A stretch of 64,000 nucleotides of DNA from RUG11462 sp045539315 (GCA_045539315.1 JAZQFC010000037.1:142791-206790), one strand, 5' to 3'. Shown: positions 17,040 to 25,385, counted from the stretch's first letter. Numbers and translations are program-made. The notes: generated by a model from the letters alone, not told the origin.

Positions 17040-17367
17040 TTTGTTTTCCTTTTATTTTTTCACAAATATTTTCTTTATTGCAAAGAGGTATATTATAATC
17101 ATAAAGCAAAAGTTTTGCGCTTTTTAAATTTTCAGATGAAAGCCCATTATCAAACGCTAAAACTCTCATATAAACATTGCTTTGCCAACTTAAATTTTCA
17201 TATGCGCCTTTAATTGCCATTTCATAATTATCATCGTCAATTAAAACCACGCACACCGCAGATGACGGAAAAGCGGTTTTCAGTATCTTACACGTTACCC
17301 ATTTTATAACCGCTGACAAACCAATTATTGATAAAAAGCATAACAAGATATAAAGAAAAGTTTCCAA
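17032..17367 (-). CDS. small membrane-anchored protein of unknown function
   Basis: A 111-residue protein with one N-terminal membrane helix (about residues 5-24, FLYILLCFLSIIGLSAVIKW) and a soluble part of about 80 residues. I do not recognise the family. It starts at TTG (17367), supported by GAGGTGAT at the right distance, and ends 8 bases inside recD2, so the two are translationally coupled. It heads the recD2-comFC operon behind a TTGATT-17-TATAAT promoter. The VCVVLIDDDNYEMAIKGAY region resembles the beginning of an alpha/beta fold. No catalytic motif is apparent. Confidence 0.7.
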   Translation of the reverse strand: METFLYILLCFLSIIGLSAVIKWVTCKILKTAFPSSAVCVVLIDDDNYEMAIKGAYENLSWQSNVYMRVLAFDNGLSSENLKSAKLLLYDYNIPLCNKENICEKIKGKQNE

Positions 17368-17414
17368 AATATATCACCTCTTAATATATTTATGAAAACT
17401 TTTCGTCTTTGTTA

Positions 17415-17443
17415 ATTATATCATATTTTTAAACTAAAATCAA
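17415..17443 (-). promoter_or_regulatory. promoter of the recD2-comFC operon
   Basis: Minus strand TTGATT (17438-17443) and TATAAT (17415-17420) with a 17-base spacer. Confidence 0.75.
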
Positions 17444-17461
17444 TCATAAACAACCGCAATT

Positions 17462-17923
17462 TTATCTTAATCTATCACAAGTGCAATCATCATCACAATC
17501 ATTGCAAAATTCGTTTATAGTTACATAAGCATACTGCAAAAGCGTGCCGATTAAATAAGAGAAAAATGCTATTAATAAACCTACAAAAATAGGTGTAACA
17601 ACAGGTGTTTCAACAAGGCCTAAAGCGAAAATTACAAGACCTATTAAAACAACGCCAACAATAGATGTTACAATTCTTACAAAATAATCGCAAATCGCTT
17701 CTCTTGTATATTCACATCTAAACGAGCAAGGGAAAAACAAAGCCACAAGTCCTAAAAGACCGATAACTCCTGCAACACCGAGCAAAATAAACACTAAAGT
17801 TGGAATAGTAGCAGAAGTGATTAATCCAACCGAAACTAAAATCGCAGCAGCAACGCCAAGCGCAATTGCAACTATGGCATTTACAACATTTAATACTTTT
17901 AAAATGATATTATTACAACACAT
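17462..17923 (-). CDS. four-helix membrane protein with terminal cysteine clusters
   Basis: A 153-residue protein starting MCCNN and ending NEFCNDCDDDCTCDRLR, with about four hydrophobic segments between. Cysteines are concentrated at the two ends, plus FPCSFRC in the middle, which could hold a metal or Fe-S site or form disulfides. I do not recognise the family. The ATG at 17923 is supported by AAAGGAGG; an upstream in-frame start at 17941 lies closer to the promoter and lacks a site. It is a single-gene unit directly downstream of the hydF terminator, with its own promoter. Confidence 0.7.
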   Translation of the reverse strand: MCCNNIILKVLNVVNAIVAIALGVAAAILVSVGLITSATIPTLVFILLGVAGVIGLLGLVALFFPCSFRCEYTREAICDYFVRIVTSIVGVVLIGLVIFALGLVETPVVTPIFVGLLIAFFSYLIGTLLQYAYVTINEFCNDCDDDCTCDRLR

Positions 17924-17944
17924 AAAACTTCCTCCTTTCAATAC

Positions 17945-17973
17945 ATTATATTCAAAAGAGGGGGTTAAGTGAA
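17945..17973 (-). promoter_or_regulatory. promoter of the Cys-cluster membrane protein gene
   Basis: Minus strand TTCACT (17968-17973) and TATAAT (17945-17950), spacer 17. The -35 touches the end of the hydF terminator. Confidence 0.6.
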
Positions 17974-18004
17974 AAAGCCTCTCTTAATAAGAGAGGCTTT
18001 TTTA
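17971..18004 (-). terminator. terminator of the hyd maturation operon
   Basis: AAAAGCCTCTCTT (17973-17985) pairs with AAGAGAGGCTTTT (17989-18001), immediately after the hydF stop. Confidence 0.9.
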
Positions 18005-19204
18005 TTAATCTAATAATGCGAGTGTTTGTGGCAAAACTTCAACACTGCGTTTTAAAATTCCATTCATATACGCAATTATTACGCCATAGTTAGTAAACGG
18101 TATGTCTTCGATATTTGCTTGTTTTCTTCTCGATACCATCTCTCGCTCATTTAACATACAAGCGCCGCAATGAACAATAAGTTTATACTTTGATAAATCT
18201 TCAGGGAAATCTGCACCTGAAGTCCACTCAAAATTTAGTTTCTTTCCTGTATAATCGCTAATCCATTTTGGCATTTTATCTCTACCTATATCACCACATT
18301 GACGATGATGAGTACACCCTTCACAGATAAGCACCGTGTCGCCATCTTGCAAACTTTCAATTGCCTTTGCGCCTTTCACTGCAACATCTAAAAACCCTTT
18401 AAATCTCGCCATAAGAATTGAAAAAGATGTTAGCATAATATCTTTTGGCACTTTTTTGCTTACAAGCGAGAAAACCTGACTATCGGTTATAACTAGTTTT
18501 GGCTTTTTTGCTAACGATTTAAGTGCAATTTCAAGTTCGGTTTCTCTTACAACCACGCAAATGCAATGCCCATCTAAAACATCTCTTATTGTTTGCACTT
18601 GTGGTAAAATCATTCGTCCCTTTGGCGCAGATTTATCAATAGGAGTTACAAGCAAAACTACATCATCTTTATTTAACAAGTCAGAAACTACAAACTTTTC
18701 TTCGCTTTTAACATTTAGTTTTGCAATTGCTTCTTTTAACTCATCAATTCCTTGTTTTGATACTGCGCTGACTAACATTTCACCATCTGATAAAGACACT
18801 TCTTTTACTAAATCGGCTTTGTTAAAAACAGTTATAAAAGGAATTTCTTTTGACTTAAAAATATCTATTAATTGATTATCAATATCGCTTTTGCCAACGC
18901 ACGCGTCTATTACAAGCACTGCAATATCAACGCTTGATAAAATCTGTTTAGTCTTTTTAACTCTCATCTCGCCCAAAAGCCCTTCATCATCAAAACCAGG
19001 GGTATCAATGATAACTACAGGGCCTAAAGGCAATAATTCCATTGCTTTTTTAACAGGGTCAGTAGTAGTGCCAAGAACATCTGATACTACTGATAATTCC
19101 TGCCCTGTAACCGCATTTACAACACTTGATTTACCTGCGTTTCGCTTACCAAAAAAGCCAATATGTAATCTATTTGCGCTTGGGGTAGCATTTAAATTTG
19201 ACAT
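18005..19204 (-). CDS. hydF: [FeFe]-hydrogenase H-cluster maturation GTPase HydF
   Basis: A 399-residue HydF. The N-terminal Era-like GTPase domain has GKRNAGKSSVVNAV (P-loop), the TTT switch in VLGTTTDPVKK, and DTPGFDDEG. The C-terminal domain contains CEGCTHHRQCGD and HCGACM, giving the Cys and His ligands of the 4Fe-4S cluster on which the 2Fe subcluster is assembled. HydF is the scaffold that delivers the subcluster to apo-hydrogenase. It is the last gene of an operon with hydE and hydG, 10 bases after an arsC-like gene. No hydrogenase structural gene is in the window. Confidence 0.96.
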   Translation of the reverse strand: MSNLNATPSANRLHIGFFGKRNAGKSSVVNAVTGQELSVVSDVLGTTTDPVKKAMELLPLGPVVIIDTPGFDDEGLLGEMRVKKTKQILSSVDIAVLVIDACVGKSDIDNQLIDIFKSKEIPFITVFNKADLVKEVSLSDGEMLVSAVSKQGIDELKEAIAKLNVKSEEKFVVSDLLNKDDVVLLVTPIDKSAPKGRMILPQVQTIRDVLDGHCICVVVRETELEIALKSLAKKPKLVITDSQVFSLVSKKVPKDIMLTSFSILMARFKGFLDVAVKGAKAIESLQDGDTVLICEGCTHHRQCGDIGRDKMPKWISDYTGKKLNFEWTSGADFPEDLSKYKLIVHCGACMLNEREMVSRRKQANIEDIPFTNYGVIIAYMNGILKRSVEVLPQTLALLD

Positions 19205-19214
19205 AAAATCTCCT

Positions 19215-19601
19215 TTACGAAAGTTTGTTTTTTAAATCTAAAATATTACTTTTTATTTTTTCTGCGACTTTAACAAACTCTTCATCATCTTTACCGGTTG
19301 GGTCTAAAAGTCCCCAATCATACCTTTCTTCACAAGGTATATTCGGACAAGCAACATTGCAACCCATTGTAACAACAATGTCAACCGGTGGAATATCTGT
19401 TAAAAGTTTTGAATATTGACTTGACATATCAATATTATATTTAGTTTTCATGATTCTAACTGCATCTTGATTTATGTTTGGCACCTTTTCTGTACCTGCA
19501 GAAAAGCACTCACACAAATTGCTTAAATAAAACTTACAAAAAGCTTCTGCCATTTGGCTTCTGCAAGAATTATGAACACATACAAACGCTATTTTTATCA
19601 T
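19215..19601 (-). CDS. arsC: low-molecular-weight phosphatase/arsenate reductase-like protein
   Basis: A 128-residue LMW-PTP fold protein. The P-loop CVHNSCRS (residues 8-15) is at the N-terminus, and the thioredoxin-type ArsC segment TMGCNVACPNIPCEERYDWGLLDP contains the extra cysteines used in arsenate reduction. Family role: reduction of arsenate to arsenite. There is no arsR, arsB or acr3 here; the gene lies within the hyd operon, overlapping DUF5714 by 4 bases (ATGA) and leading into hydF. Either it is a stray detoxification gene, or the protein does a thiol or phosphatase reaction linked to hydrogenase assembly. That second idea is speculation. Confidence 0.85.
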   Translation of the reverse strand: MIKIAFVCVHNSCRSQMAEAFCKFYLSNLCECFSAGTEKVPNINQDAVRIMKTKYNIDMSSQYSKLLTDIPPVDIVVTMGCNVACPNIPCEERYDWGLLDPTGKDDEEFVKVAEKIKSNILDLKNKLS

Positions 19602-20170
19602 TTTTGTTTACCTTTAAAATACGGACATTTTACTTTTATGCATTGACTATTTTGATTTGAAAACTCACATTTAACATCAGTAGTTTCTAAAACTACGTTA
19701 TAATTTTTGTTAACAAAATCAACCGCTATTTTTAGACTTGTAAACGCATCTCTTTTACAACATCTTGGTCCACCAACCTTGCCAATTTCGAGCAGAGCAG
19801 ATGATGTAAACAACATATGTTTACCCCAACTTTCATCTGTTGTAAGCGGTCCGGTGCCATCAATAAATGCGAGCGCTGCGCCGCAAGATGTTACCGCACC
19901 ACAGACACCCCACATACCACAAGAAGCGCCTGGCATTTTAAGACCTTGTTCAACGATATACTCAAGCCCTTTTTGCAAATCAATTTTACCACCCGCATTG
20001 TAAAATGCAGTTAACAAACAAGCGCCATCAAGAATATGATGTTCCGGACCATGAATACGGACAAAATCTTTATTTGCAATGCTTTCAAAAAGAGCAATAG
20101 GATTTTTTGACGTTGACTTTGAACATTCTAAAACGATAAGGTTACACCTATCAATCATTGTATAATCCAT
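19598..20170 (-). CDS. DUF5714-like cysteine-rich protein
   Basis: A 190-residue protein that I assign to the uncharacterised DUF5714 group from its core: GPEHHILDGACLLTAF, PGASCGMWGVCGAVTSCGAA, DESWGKH and GGPRCCKRDAF. It has a dozen or so cysteines, including a C-terminal CEF...CIKVKCPYF cluster, so metal or Fe-S binding is plausible but not demonstrated. The ATG at 20170 follows GGAG, 13 bases after the hydG stop, and its stop overlaps the arsC start. Position between hydG and hydF suggests an accessory role in H-cluster assembly or in a thiol/Fe-S step. No enzymatic motif is recognised. Confidence 0.8.
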   Translation of the reverse strand: MDYTMIDRCNLIVLECSKSTSKNPIALFESIANKDFVRIHGPEHHILDGACLLTAFYNAGGKIDLQKGLEYIVEQGLKMPGASCGMWGVCGAVTSCGAALAFIDGTGPLTTDESWGKHMLFTSSALLEIGKVGGPRCCKRDAFTSLKIAVDFVNKNYNVVLETTDVKCEFSNQNSQCIKVKCPYFKGKQK

Positions 20171-20183
20171 AAATTTCTCCAAC

Positions 20184-21599
20184 TTAAAATCTGAAATCTC
20201 TACTGCCGTTTTCAATTTTTACAAGTCGCTCACGAACAATATCTTTAACCTTATCTTTGCCTATATTATGAATTTCTTTTTGAATCAATTCTTCGCCAAC
20301 ACGTTTAGTTTCTTCACTAGCGTAATCTTCTAAAAATTCTTTAAGTGTCATAAGAGCATTAGGGTGGCAACAGTTTTGAATTTGTTTTGATTTGCACAAA
20401 TCCATAAATCTATCTCCTGTTCTACCCTCTCTGTAACAAGCAGTACAGAATGATGGAATATAGCCTAAATCCATAAGCCATTTAACAACTTCATCTAATG
20501 TTCTTTGGTCTGAAACATCAAATTGCTCTGTATCAGTTGGGCGCACTTCTTCAGTATAGCCACCAACAGAAGTTCTTGACGCGCCTGAAATCTGCGAAAC
20601 GCCTAAATGAAGAAGTTTTTCTCTTACTTCTTGGCTTTCACGAGTCGAAACAATCATACCTGTATATGGCACTGCAACTCTGATACAAGCGCAGATTTTT
20701 GCAAATGTATCATCATCAATACCATTATCAAACTGGTCTGGGTCAATATCTGCAGCGCGCTTGATTCTTGGCACAGAGATAGTGTGCGGACCAACACCAT
20801 GCACTGCCTCTAAATGTTCTGCGTGCATTAAAAGTCCCGCAAACTCATATTTATAAAGTTCAAGTCCAAATAAAACGCCAAGACCCACATCATCAATACC
20901 ATCTTGCATAGCCCTATCCATAGCCTCTGTATGATAAGCATAGTTGTGTTTCGGACCTGTTGGGTGAAGTTTTTCATAAGACTCTTTATGATATGTTTCT
21001 TGGAACAAAATATATGTACCAATACCTGCATCAGCCAACTTTTTATAGTTTTCAACTGTAGTAGCGGCAATATTTACATTAACTCTGCGAATAGCACCGT
21101 TTTTATGTTTAATTGAATAAATAGTATCAATACATTCAAGAATATACTCAATAGGGTTATTAACAGGGTCTTCGCCTGCTTCGATAGCAAGGCGCTTATG
21201 TCCCATATCTTGCAAAGCGATAACTTCTGCTTTAACTTCTTCTTGGGTTAACTTTTTACGCTCAATTGTGCAATTTTGATGATGATAAGGACAATAAACG
21301 CAACCGTTCACGCAGTAATTTGAAAGATAAAGTGGCGCAAACATAACAATTCTATTGCCATAAAAATCTTTTTTAATCTGCTCGGCAAGTTTATAAACTT
21401 CTTGTATTTTTTCAGGAATTTCACAAGCAAGTAAAACCGATGCTTCCTTATAAGAAAGGCCTTTTAACTCTTTTGCTTTTTCAATTATTTTATCAATGAG
21501 TTCTATATTATCCTTGTTTTGCTCTGCATATTCGAGCGTTGCAAGTATCTCTTCATGATTAATAAATTCTTCTGCTTTTAATGATTTGTTGTTATACAT
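20184..21599 (-). CDS. hydG: [FeFe]-hydrogenase maturation radical SAM enzyme HydG (tyrosine lyase)
   Basis: A 471-residue HydG. It has the radical SAM cluster motif CVNGCVYC (CX3CX2C, near residue 95) followed by PYHHQNC. The C-terminal auxiliary-cluster region contains CTACYREGRTGDRFMDL and the third Cys in QNCCHPNAL. HydG cleaves tyrosine to p-cresol and supplies the CO and cyanide ligands of the H-cluster. It lies 5 bases after hydE and is followed by the DUF5714 gene. AAAGGAG precedes the ATG. Confidence 0.97.
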   Translation of the reverse strand: MYNNKSLKAEEFINHEEILATLEYAEQNKDNIELIDKIIEKAKELKGLSYKEASVLLACEIPEKIQEVYKLAEQIKKDFYGNRIVMFAPLYLSNYCVNGCVYCPYHHQNCTIERKKLTQEEVKAEVIALQDMGHKRLAIEAGEDPVNNPIEYILECIDTIYSIKHKNGAIRRVNVNIAATTVENYKKLADAGIGTYILFQETYHKESYEKLHPTGPKHNYAYHTEAMDRAMQDGIDDVGLGVLFGLELYKYEFAGLLMHAEHLEAVHGVGPHTISVPRIKRAADIDPDQFDNGIDDDTFAKICACIRVAVPYTGMIVSTRESQEVREKLLHLGVSQISGASRTSVGGYTEEVRPTDTEQFDVSDQRTLDEVVKWLMDLGYIPSFCTACYREGRTGDRFMDLCKSKQIQNCCHPNALMTLKEFLEDYASEETKRVGEELIQKEIHNIGKDKVKDIVRERLVKIENGSRDFRF

Positions 21600-21604
21600 A
21601 TTTT

Positions 21605-22654
21605 TTACTCCTTTGTAAATTTTATATTATCGCCTCTGTCACAAACGATTTCTCTGTCTATTTTTCTCATTGCTTTTTTCAAATGCTCGATTTCAATTGC
21701 ACTTTCATCGCCACTTGAAACCTTGCCATCATAAAGCATATATTTTTCTCTAACGCTCGGCGGCGAAAGATTTGGCATTATTACATTAGCCCCTGCTAAA
21801 ATTCCGTTTTCTCTACCGTTTTCATCTGCGGTATTAAGCGCAGTAGTAGAGGGGAGCAACACTTCTGGTACAAGCAGTCTTATAATACTAATTAACATCA
21901 ATGTTAGCCTTACACTGCCCCTTTGCGCATTTTTAAACGGTGTATCTTTATGTGGCAAAAATGGGCCTATGCCAACCATCTCGGGTTGAAATTCTTTTAT
22001 AAACATCAAGTCTTTAACGATTTGCTCAACGCTTTGAAAAGGCGAGCCCACCATAAATCCACAACCTGTTTGAAAACCAATTTCTTTCAAGTTTTTCAAA
22101 CATTCAAGCCTATTTTCAAGCGTTAAGTTTTCAGGGTGCAGTTTTTTATAATGCTCGCTATCGGCAGTTTCATGGCGCAATAAATATCTGTTAGCGCCTG
22201 CTTCAAAATACTTTTTATATGTATCATATGATTTTTCGCCAATTGATAATGTGATAGCGCAGTCTGGATATTTTTTTCTGATAGATGAAATAATATCAAC
22301 CATTTTTTCATCGGTATAATAAGGGTCTTCTCCGCCTTGCAAAACAAAAGTGCGAAAACCCAACTCATATCCTTTATCGCAACACTCTAAAATTTCATCT
22401 TTTGAAAGCCTGTATCTATTAGCGCAGTTATTACCTGCTCTGATACCACAATAATAACAATTGTTTTTACAATAGTTTGTAAACTCAATTAACCCTCTAA
22501 TAAAAATCTTTTTGCCATAACTTTTTATAGACACTTCTCTTGCTAGAGAGTGTAAATATTCAAGTTCCGTTTCATTTATATTCTCAATTAAATGTTTTAA
22601 CTCGTCGGCTTTTAGATTTTTATTTTTATATAATTTATCTATTAATTTTTTCAT
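21605..22654 (-). CDS. hydE: [FeFe]-hydrogenase maturation radical SAM enzyme HydE
   Basis: A 349-residue radical SAM protein of the HydE/BioB fold: FTNYCKNNCYYCGIR near residue 65 carries CX3CX2C, FVLQGGED follows, and GIGPFLPHKDTPF is typical of HydE. HydE acts on an iron-cysteine complex in building the 2Fe subcluster. The ATG at 22654 overlaps the stop of the TM1266-type gene (ATGA); an in-frame start at 22696 would overlap that gene by 46 bases and is less likely. Confidence 0.95.
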   Translation of the reverse strand: MKKLIDKLYKNKNLKADELKHLIENINETELEYLHSLAREVSIKSYGKKIFIRGLIEFTNYCKNNCYYCGIRAGNNCANRYRLSKDEILECCDKGYELGFRTFVLQGGEDPYYTDEKMVDIISSIRKKYPDCAITLSIGEKSYDTYKKYFEAGANRYLLRHETADSEHYKKLHPENLTLENRLECLKNLKEIGFQTGCGFMVGSPFQSVEQIVKDLMFIKEFQPEMVGIGPFLPHKDTPFKNAQRGSVRLTLMLISIIRLLVPEVLLPSTTALNTADENGRENGILAGANVIMPNLSPPSVREKYMLYDGKVSSGDESAIEIEHLKKAMRKIDREIVCDRGDNIKFTKE

Positions 22655-22902
22655 TTTTTGTTTCCTTGATAAATTGTTTTTGCCGAAATACCACAAAGCG
22701 CACCTATTTTACCTGAAAGCGCACTTGTAACTGACTGTGGCGCATCAATTGCAACAGAAATAATATTGATACCTTTTTCTTTATAAGGCACACCCATTCT
22801 GCCGATAATATATTCGCCATACTCGGATAAAATGCTATTAAGTTTTGAAACCGAATCGGTTGATTCAACAATGATTCCAATAAGCGCTACTCTTTTTTCC
22901 AT
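22651..22902 (-). CDS. TM1266-type iron-only hydrogenase system regulator
   Basis: An 83-residue ACT-like protein matching the TM1266 group often found at the head of hydE-hydG-hydF clusters. It has the opening KRVALIGIIVE, then GRMGVPYKEKGINIISVAIDAP and a SALSGKIGALCGISAKTIY tail. A regulatory role is proposed for the family, but no mechanism is established. It is the first gene of the operon, with GGAGG ahead of the ATG, directly behind a T-tailed hairpin in the leader. Confidence 0.85.
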   Translation of the reverse strand: MEKRVALIGIIVESTDSVSKLNSILSEYGEYIIGRMGVPYKEKGINIISVAIDAPQSVTSALSGKIGALCGISAKTIYQGNKK

Positions 22903-22916
22903 AATTACCTCCGAAT

Positions 22917-23052
22917 AAAAAACTGCCTTTTTTCAACAACGAAAAAAGGCAGAATAACTCTACAAATATTTATTTAGCCTTCTATCGCAATTTTCATTTT
23001 GATATTAGTTTATAAAATCACTTTAATCGCAGAAATAATCTTTGATTTCAGC
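22917..23052 (-). promoter_or_regulatory. leader of the hyd maturation operon with putative transcription attenuator
   Basis: The 150-base leader between the predicted start point (about 23052) and the first ATG ends in a terminator-like hairpin. CTGCCTTTTTTC (minus strand, 22952-22941) pairs with GAAAAAAGGCAG (22934-22923), followed by six T, 15 bases before the ribosome site GGAGG. Upstream, AGAAGGC (22983-22977) can pair with GCCTTTTTT in the 5' arm of that hairpin (one G:U), offering an alternative antiterminator. This suggests premature termination controlled by some signal. No known riboswitch class is recognised. Confidence 0.5.
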
Positions 23053-23058
23053 ATAATT

Positions 23059-23087
23059 ATTATAGCATATTTTTAAGCATTTGTCAA
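23059..23087 (-). promoter_or_regulatory. perfect consensus promoter of the hyd maturation operon
   Basis: Minus strand TTGACA (23082-23087), 17-base spacer, TATAAT (23059-23064). The -35 overlaps the last codons of the DUF624 gene. Confidence 0.9.
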
Positions 23088-23758
23088 TTACCATCATTCT
23101 CACAACAGCCAAACACTTCATTAATTCTTTCGGCGCATATAAAACCGCTTGAAAGTCCTATTAGCACAAATGGTAAAATCAATATTACCGGCAGGCTATA
23201 TGGAAATAGCGCTGCTATTAATAATGATAACGCAACTGTTACTACTAAAAACAAAATAGTTGATTTAAAATATTTAATCGCTAAAATAAATGAATTGATA
23301 ATAAGCGATTTAAAATCTTGCTCAATTTTTGTGAAAAGCGGAAAAAACCAACAAATCATCAAACTTATAATAATCAAACAAATTGCGCTAACTATTGCAA
23401 ACAAGAAAAAAATTATATTTTCTTTTGATAATTGTAAATAAAACCAACAAGAAAATGCAATAATAGAAGATGTAACAACAAACACAAGTCCATAAAGAGT
23501 GCTTTTTAAAAACTCTTTTTTGAAATTTTGAAAATATTCTCTTACAGGGTAAACGTTTTCATCTTCGGCATACTTACAAAGCACTTCTATGAGCGCTTTA
23601 TAAGACGCGCCAATAGTAAAGAGTGGCAAACTTGTTACAACAAAAATAAAATTTAATAATACCAAGTCAAAAAAATGATGAAAAATAATTTGAAAATAAC
23701 CTTTTATTCCTTTTTGCCTTTTATAAGGAACTGTTTTGTTGAAATTAAGTAGGTTCAA
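23084..23758 (-). CDS. YesL-like DUF624 membrane protein
   Basis: A 224-residue integral membrane protein with about five or six helices. The DUF624 pattern is visible in FVVTSLPLFTIGASYKALIEVL and REYFQNFKKEFLKSTLYGLVF. These proteins are common next to carbohydrate ABC importers in Firmicutes (B. subtilis YesL), but their function is not defined. Here it diverges from the maltodextrin importer operon. It starts at TTG (23758) with AAAGGA upstream and a TTGCTT-17-TATTAT promoter. Confidence 0.8.
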   Translation of the reverse strand: MNLLNFNKTVPYKRQKGIKGYFQIIFHHFFDLVLLNFIFVVTSLPLFTIGASYKALIEVLCKYAEDENVYPVREYFQNFKKEFLKSTLYGLVFVVTSSIIAFSCWFYLQLSKENIIFFLFAIVSAICLIIISLMICWFFPLFTKIEQDFKSLIINSFILAIKYFKSTILFLVVTVALSLLIAALFPYSLPVILILPFVLIGLSSGFICAERINEVFGCCENDGN

Positions 23759-23793
23759 ATAAATCTGTCCTTTTTTATTGTTATTTTTTATTT

Positions 23794-23822
23794 ATAATAT
23801 CATATAATTAAATAAAAAGCAA
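23794..23822 (-). promoter_or_regulatory. promoter of the DUF624 gene
   Basis: Minus strand TTGCTT (23817-23822) and TATTAT (23794-23799), spacer 17. Confidence 0.6.
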
Positions 23823-23922
23823 ATAATTCGAGATTACGATTTGATTTTGTTGAAACTGTCTAAAACCCATCTCAAAGATTTATGCACTATTAACGAATTT
23901 TCGATTTTTTCCAAATTTGGGG

Positions 23923-23951
23923 TTGTAATTTTGTGTTTTATGTGATATAGT
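23923..23951 (+). promoter_or_regulatory. promoter of the maltodextrin ABC transporter operon
   Basis: TTGTAA (23923-23928) and TATAGT (23946-23951) with a 17-base spacer, followed at once by the operator palindrome. Confidence 0.7.
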
Positions 23952-23962
23952 AAATTTGTGAT

Positions 23963-23978
23963 TTGGAAACGTTTCCAA
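23963..23978. promoter_or_regulatory. LacI/CcpA-type operator (cre-like)
   Basis: TTGGAAACGTTTCCAA is a perfect 16-base palindrome with the central CG typical of LacI-family sites; it also satisfies the published cre consensus for CcpA. It lies just past the predicted start point, where binding would block transcription. The LacI regulator at 27231 or CcpA (or both) may act here. Confidence 0.8.
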
Positions 23979-24024
23979 TTCTCTCAAAAAAACAAACAAA
24001 ATTTTATTTTAGGAGGCTTATTTA

Positions 24025-25374
24025 ATGAAAACATTCAAAAAACTACTCGCACTTACCCTTGTGGCTTTATTAGCCCTCACTTGTCTTGCTTCTTGCGGCA
24101 AACCTGCTGAAGTGGAGGCAGCAAAAACTATCAGATACCTTAACTTCAAACCTGAAATCGCTGATGTTTACAAAGAAATTGCTGAAAAATACAAAGCTGA
24201 AACAGGCGTTGAAGTTATCGTAGAAACAGCAGCAAACAACACATATGAGCAAACATTGATGTCTAAAATGGCAAACGATGAAGCTCCTACCCTCTTCCAA
24301 ATCAATGGTCCTCGTGGATACATGAACTGGAAAGACTATTGTGCAGATTTATCTGACACAGAACTTTACAAACATCTTACTGATAAATCTTTAGCAGTAA
24401 CTGTTGACGGTAAAGCTTACGGTATTCCATACGTTGTTGAAGGTTATGGTATCATCTACAACCAAGCAATTATGGACAAATACTTCGCTCTTGATGGACG
24501 CGCTACAACATACGCTTCTATGGACGAAATCAATACTTTTGCAAAACTTAAAGAAGTTGTTGAAGATATGCAAAAGAACAAAGACGCTTTAGGTATTGAC
24601 GGTGTATTCGCTAATACATCATTAAAACCAGGTGAGGACTGGAGATGGCAAACTCACCTTGCTAACCTTCCTGTATATCAAGAGTTTAGCGCTAACGATG
24701 TTGATTTAACATCTGACGCAACAAAAACTTTGAAATTTGAATTTGCTGAAAACTTCAAAAACATTTTTGACCTTTACATTAATAACTCAACAGTAGAATC
24801 AACCAAACTCGGTACAAAAACTGTTAACGATTCAATGGCTGAATTTGCTCTTGAAAAATGTGCAATGGTTCAAAATGGTAACTGGGCTTGGAGCCAAGTT
24901 GCTGGTGTTAAAGGTAACAAAGTTAAAGCTGAAAACATTAAATATCTCCCTATCTACACAGGTGTAGAAGGCGAAGAAAATCAAGGCCTTTGCATTGGTA
25001 CTGAAAACTTCTTCTGTATCAATTCACAAGCTTCTGAAGCTGAACAAAAAGCAGCTGCTGACTTTATTTACTGGTTATATTCAAGTGAAACAGGTAAAGA
25101 CTATGTAACAAACAAACTTGGCTTTATCGCTCCATTTGATACATTCGAAGCTGATGAAACTCCTACAGATCCATTAGCACAAGAAGTTCTTAATTGGATG
25201 GGTAAAGACGGTATTGAAACTGTTCCTTGGAACTTTACACTTTTCCCATCACAAACATTCAAAGATAACTTTGGCGCATCACTCTTGCAATATGCACAAG
25301 GCACAAAAACATTTGATGATGTTAAACAACAAGTTATTGATGATTGGGCTTCTGAGAGCGCTGCTATTGAATAA
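24025..25374 (+). CDS. sugar ABC transporter substrate-binding lipoprotein (maltodextrin type)
   Basis: A 449-residue family 1 extracellular solute-binding protein. It has a lipoprotein signal peptide with lipobox LASC (Cys24), then an SBP fold with KYKAETGVEV, NGPRGYMNWK and YGIPYVVEGYGIIYN. Two permeases, an ATPase, malQ and glgP follow, so malto-oligosaccharides are the likely ligand. AGGAGG stands before the ATG, and codon choice is visibly more uniform than in its neighbours, suggesting high expression. A weak terminator separates it from the permeases, as usual for binding proteins needed in excess. Confidence 0.88.
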   Translation: MKTFKKLLALTLVALLALTCLASCGKPAEVEAAKTIRYLNFKPEIADVYKEIAEKYKAETGVEVIVETAANNTYEQTLMSKMANDEAPTLFQINGPRGYMNWKDYCADLSDTELYKHLTDKSLAVTVDGKAYGIPYVVEGYGIIYNQAIMDKYFALDGRATTYASMDEINTFAKLKEVVEDMQKNKDALGIDGVFANTSLKPGEDWRWQTHLANLPVYQEFSANDVDLTSDATKTLKFEFAENFKNIFDLYINNSTVESTKLGTKTVNDSMAEFALEKCAMVQNGNWAWSQVAGVKGNKVKAENIKYLPIYTGVEGEENQGLCIGTENFFCINSQASEAEQKAAADFIYWLYSSETGKDYVTNKLGFIAPFDTFEADETPTDPLAQEVLNWMGKDGIETVPWNFTLFPSQTFKDNFGASLLQYAQGTKTFDDVKQQVIDDWASESAAIE

Positions 25375-25385
25375 TCTTTGAAAAT

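Noticed and set aside
19215..19601. An arsenic resistance operon
   Set aside because: Only the arsC-like gene is present; there is no arsR, efflux pump or arsenite-related gene, and the gene is inside the hyd operon.
22974..22997. Seven-codon leader peptide (MKIAIEG) in the hyd operon leader
   Set aside because: It ends within the proposed antiterminator, which is tempting, but no Shine-Dalgarno precedes it and the codons show no telling composition.
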